Positions 7,192 through 10,085 of a stretch of 10,085 nucleotides of DNA are shown piece after piece. Source of the DNA: Isohypsibius dastychi (taxonomy: Eukaryota; Tardigrada; Eutardigrada; Parachela; Isohypsibiidae); assembly GCA_034696485.1 (NCBI GenBank), contig JAQIWT010001623.1:1-10085 (forward strand), read 5' to 3'. Within the stretch, counting starts at the first letter, position 1. The number at the start of each line of letters is the position of its first letter. The notes under the pieces are model-generated. The model worked only from the letters and a program-made list of their open reading frames with translations. It made no database searches and was not told the DNA's origin. The translations under genes and the position numbers were made by a program.

Positions 7192-8132
7192 ATTTTGGAA
7201 TCATGCCTGTGCCAGTGACTCTGCTGAAACAAAATCAAACCTACCTTTTCCAATCTGTTCTCACGTCAGCGAATATCACCAAAGTGGACGTGTCTGCCAC
7301 ACCAAGCGAGTCACTTACAAATTGCGAGGTCGCTCTGATGTTATTGGCATGGCTTCTTCCTTCTGCGTTCGCTGCTGGAGTTGCGTTTGGTTGGATCCAC
7401 TTATTTGAGAAGACAGTACCTAAAGTAGGTTAACCTAGAGAGCTAAACATCTTTTCATGAAACGGAAAATAATTTGTCTCTGTTTTACTCAGAAATTCTG
7501 GGGAAATCTTGAAAAGACCATCATTCGTTTACAAAACAAGCTTAGAAACAACCGTGAGCCGGTGCGTGTGGTCAAAGTTTCGAATAGCACAAAGTTGGCA
7601 ATTCACCCGGAAAGTATCGCTGTTGGGAACCTGGCTCGCTCTTTGGCATGGTAAGTTTAACGTTCTTTGTGTGTGCTTTTGTGATCCCCTAAGATTCCTC
7701 GATTTCAGAATTGCGTTGGGCAGCTTCAGTTTATCGAAATGAACGAAAAGTACTTGGAATCCGATGCTATAACAGCTTATAGTGAGAGTGCGAACTTATT
7801 ACGGAACGCTAAAACATTGGAACTCTCAGATGGTGTCCGTGGTCTGGCTGCTGAAAACCATTTTTGATATCATGCGTGTAAAGCAAGTTATTCTATATTC
7901 TTTAAACTCAATGTCATCTTGTCTTTTGGATTTACTTTCGAACTTGATTAGTACCCAGGCTGGTCGCAATGTAAAAAGAAACTTATCAGACGCAGAACAT
8001 GGTGAGTTGACTGCAGTCGTGGACTCAAGCTCTTTTACCCTGGATTATTTGTTTTAGAATTTCATATAGCGTGTGTCGATCCTTGGTTGGAATGGTGTCA
8101 TGAAATGTCCTTTATGCTGCAATAAACTCTGA
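7191..8132 (+). pseudogene. PA-TM-RING-type E3 ligase copy, 5'-truncated and frameshifted
   Basis: Proteins of this type have a lumenal protease-associated domain, one membrane helix and a cytosolic RING-H2 that recruits an E2 (RNF13 and Goliath/GRAIL groups). Exon 7191-7424 reads HFGIMPVPVTLLKQNQTYLF, about 50 residues similar to the copy at 9824-9945, then a helix LAWLLPSAFAAGVAFGW. Likely exons follow at 7493-7561 (KFWGNLEKTIIRLQNKL), 7709 to about 7834 (NCVGQLQFIEMNEKYLESDA), 7959-8001 and 8058-8132. The last junction gives HEFHIACVDPWL, the hallmark second half of RING-H2 in this group; a frame change then precedes KCPLCCNKL and TGA. Defects: no start or N-terminal exons, no clear first Cys-x2-Cys pair, Ala-Glu in place of the expected Cys before the first His, and the frameshift. 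The exon chain around 7834 uses a weak donor. The PA label rests on family order more than on motifs. Confidence 0.5.
8121..8126 (+). terminator. Polyadenylation signal inside the end of the RING copy
   Basis: AATAAA overlaps the TAA at 8123-8125 that ends the VDPWL frame and lies six bases before the TGA at 8130 that ends the CPLC frame. This is unusually close to coding sequence. Confidence 0.45.
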
Positions 8133-9100
8133 ACACATTGAGCCCACTGCAGAAAGGTTGCTCTAGTTTTAAACTGCTATCCATTTTGGATCTCGTCTGT
8201 CATGTCGGCCGTTTGTTATCCATCTTTCTTCGTTATTCAGTCCATCTGCTTTTCATGATATGACATTTTTCGGGATGCTCGATTCTCTGTTTCCTCTGTT
8301 TTTCCTGTGCCCCTCGGTGTGCACTGCTCTGCCCCTTATGTACACGGCGGCAGTGACAAAACCATTTGACAACTATTATATTTCGGAAATATTAAATTTG
8401 GGTGGTTCCACAGTACTATCTTTTCTTCTTCGGCGGCTGTTCTCCGGCGGCGAGCATCTCCTTTGCATTTCCTTTACATTTCTTTCACATTATGTTAATC
8501 AAGATGGACTGTTTATGATTGGTTGAATACACATGAGTGGCACACCCTTACGTTTTCAGCACAGACCAAATGGATTACTCATATTCAAATTTGCCCAGAC
8601 TGATAACAAGCTGACCACTGGCTATTGAACCATTTCAACACTGAATAAAGTGGAAGGGAGAGAAATACTTCTCCGCCAATTGCTCTACGTGAGCTCCATA
8701 ATTTTGTTACCGTCTGCCTGTGCTAAGAGAGACTGAACTAGCCGTAGATAAAAAAAAATGGATCCCACGTAGCACACTATGGCCGGCCTGTTCACTCATT
8801 CAATTGATAAGACACAGACGTGCTATACATACAGTATGTATGTACTCTGTATGTATACAGTATACAGTATTGGCGGAGATGAATGTTCGCTCTGCCGTTT
8901 TTACTTCTGCTCTCCCTCTGGCCTTAATTCTTTTTGATTCCAGCCAATAATTTGATGGCTCGCATCTGGTCAATCCTCGTCCACCAGTTTTGCCAGATTG
9001 ATTCTCACTGCATCATATGCTCTCGAAATTCAGTATGTAGTATTTCAGTATTTCAGTCAAGCCCTGATTTGAGTCCATCGATATAGTTCACCGACGAACC
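8133..9100. other. Intergenic stretch with TA-rich hairpins
   Basis: No gene is recognised. An 88-codon frame at 8260-8526 (+) is hydrophobic in places but has no motif or splice support. A second AATAAA lies at 8644-8649 and could end a longer 3' UTR of the copy to the left. At 8826-8860 two short palindromes stand together (TACATA-CAG-TATGTA and CTGTA-TGTA-TACAG), followed by a repeated TACAGTAT. Near 9030-9056 TTCAGTA is repeated, giving tandem TTTCAG acceptor-like sites upstream of the next gene. Confidence 0.5.
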
Positions 9101-10005
9101 ATGATGTTGGAGATTATCCGTGGGATTGCCTTCCTCGTTCCACTGTTAATATTACTTTCAGCTTCAGTATTGTGGATAGTTCTCAGCAACAACCTACTGA
9201 TTATTACCAACTACTGTTACATCGAGTCTTCCACTACGAAGATCGAGCTGGTGCGAAATGAATTGTAATGGTATTGAGATATATTGCTTCTCACATTATG
9301 CTACTGTAGATTGGTCAACTGAATCTTCCCGATAACAACGAAACTGCAAACTTCTCTGTCTCACCGCAATTTGTTGGACGCACCGCTTCTGTGAATCCTT
9401 TCAGAGGGATCCCTTTTTCGGGAAAGTTGTTGGTGGCCGATTTTTCGCTGGTCGGATCAGTTCAACCGGGCGAAGAATTTGCTCTGGTGGTATCCAGCTG
9501 GTCTGCCTCAGGCAACTTAACACAGGTTGGTCTTAATTTCCTATTGAGCGCGGTGTTATTCCGAAATATCAAGAACTTTCTGCAAATTTGTGATAAACAA
9601 ATTCTGGATTTCATTTTCACTTGGTGCATCATTAATTACGTACAAGATCTCACACGTACATCAGGCTTTACCCGAAGTGTGGATTTTTCAGTTTTTAACT
9701 TATTTTATTAGCAGATGATTCGGCTTGATACCGAACGTCATCCAAAGGCTGTTATTCTGCTCACCAATGAGATCCACTGGAACACATCAGAAATCGATCG
9801 TCACTTCGGAACAATGCCTATCCCAGTGACTGTGCTGGAACAAAAGCAAAGCCACCTTTTCCAATCTGTTCTCAAGTCAACAAACATCACGAAAGTAACC
9901 GTGTCTGCCAGACCAAGCGAGCCTACAAATTGCGAAACTGCTATGATCTTCTGTCGAGTTTCCCGGTGGGAAAAATACGAAAGCGTCAAATTTAAAACGG
10001 AATAA
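9101..10005 (+). CDS. Membrane-anchored or secreted PA-like protein, RING-less paralogue, 218 aa
   Basis: Exons 9101-9250, 9310-9525 and 9715-10005 join in phase 0 through GT-AG introns of 59 and 189 bp. The N-terminus MMLEIIRGIAFLVPLLILLS is a signal peptide or signal anchor. Five N-glycosylation sequons follow (Asn 60, 64, 119, 145, 179), which argues for a lumenal or extracellular body. The third exon contains KAVILLTNEIHW and IPVTVLEQKQSHLFQSVL, compatible with a protease-associated domain, and shares about 50 residues with the copy at 7191. Similarity stops at the point where that copy enters its membrane helix; here a short polar tail ending VKFKTE follows instead. There is no RING and no C-terminal helix, so ligase activity is not expected. 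Either ATG (9101 or 9104) could start. It may be a real short paralogue, a decoy form, or a gene cut by rearrangement; an unseen alternative 3' exon beyond the window is possible. Confidence 0.6.
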
Positions 10006-10006
10006 A
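10001..10006 (+). terminator. Polyadenylation signal overlapping the stop codon
   Basis: AATAAA at 10001-10006 contains the TAA stop at 10003-10005. If used, the 3' UTR would be only a few tens of bases long. Confidence 0.45.
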
Positions 10007-10085
10007 TATCTTTACAACTTGAGCCTGTTGTTAGGCTGGAAAAATTGGTTGGGATAAATTGAGACTTGATAGCCAAAATTTACGA

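Noticed and set aside
7562-7654. Reading exon 7493-7561 through to the TAA at 7652
   Set aside because: It gives a tail with no family similarity, and splicing at GTGCGT keeps phase with the exon at 7709. Read-through remains possible for a decayed copy.
8260-8526. 88-codon plus-strand frame as a membrane protein
   Set aside because: Hydrophobicity comes from T-rich DNA; there is no conserved motif, exon border or homology to the neighbouring copies.
9801-10076. 91-codon minus-strand frame
   Set aside because: It is the antisense shadow of the third exon of the 9101-10005 gene, whose paralogue confirms the plus strand.

Overview
The window reads as animal nuclear DNA. Its genes are broken into exons by GT-AG introns (about 56 bp to 3.4 kb), AATAAA signals follow the stops, and the recognisable products are animal families: a prenylated Rho-family GTPase and a PA-TM-RING-type E3 ligase family. 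Very short introns next to a very long one, a 10-nt microexon, pyrimidine-rich AGs just upstream of start codons and dense small transposon relics would suit a flatworm (trematode or cestode). That assignment is inference; no marker settles it.

Layout. Positions 1-408 are upstream DNA ending in a splice-acceptor-like tract. Positions 409-5483 (+) hold a complete six-exon Rho GTPase gene, with AATAAA at 5601. Its 3.4-kb fourth intron carries G-runs, an AT tract, a C16/G13 foldback and a 988-bp non-autonomous element bounded by TTAA with inverted ends (piggyBac-like). Positions 5607-6480 have no gene I can defend. Positions 6481-6625 are a 145-bp palindrome with perfect 50-bp arms. Positions 6640-7111 (-) may hold the start of a secreted-protein gene. 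Positions 7191-8132 (+) hold a 5'-truncated, frameshifted copy of a PA-TM-RING-like gene. Positions 8133-9100 are non-coding with TA-rich hairpins. Positions 9101-10005 (+) hold a second, intact-framed copy that keeps the N-terminal anchor and lumenal domain but has no RING.

How the parts relate. The Rho protein differs from canonical Rho at the positions matching Ras 12 and 61, at the switch I threonine and in NKxD, so it is probably an atypical GTPase that does not cycle on its own hydrolysis. The two PA-TM-RING-like copies are reciprocally truncated around a shared block of about 150 bp. The downstream copy would give a short glycosylated lumenal protein without ligase activity; the upstream copy looks like a decaying 3' half. 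I see no sign that the Rho gene and this family act together.
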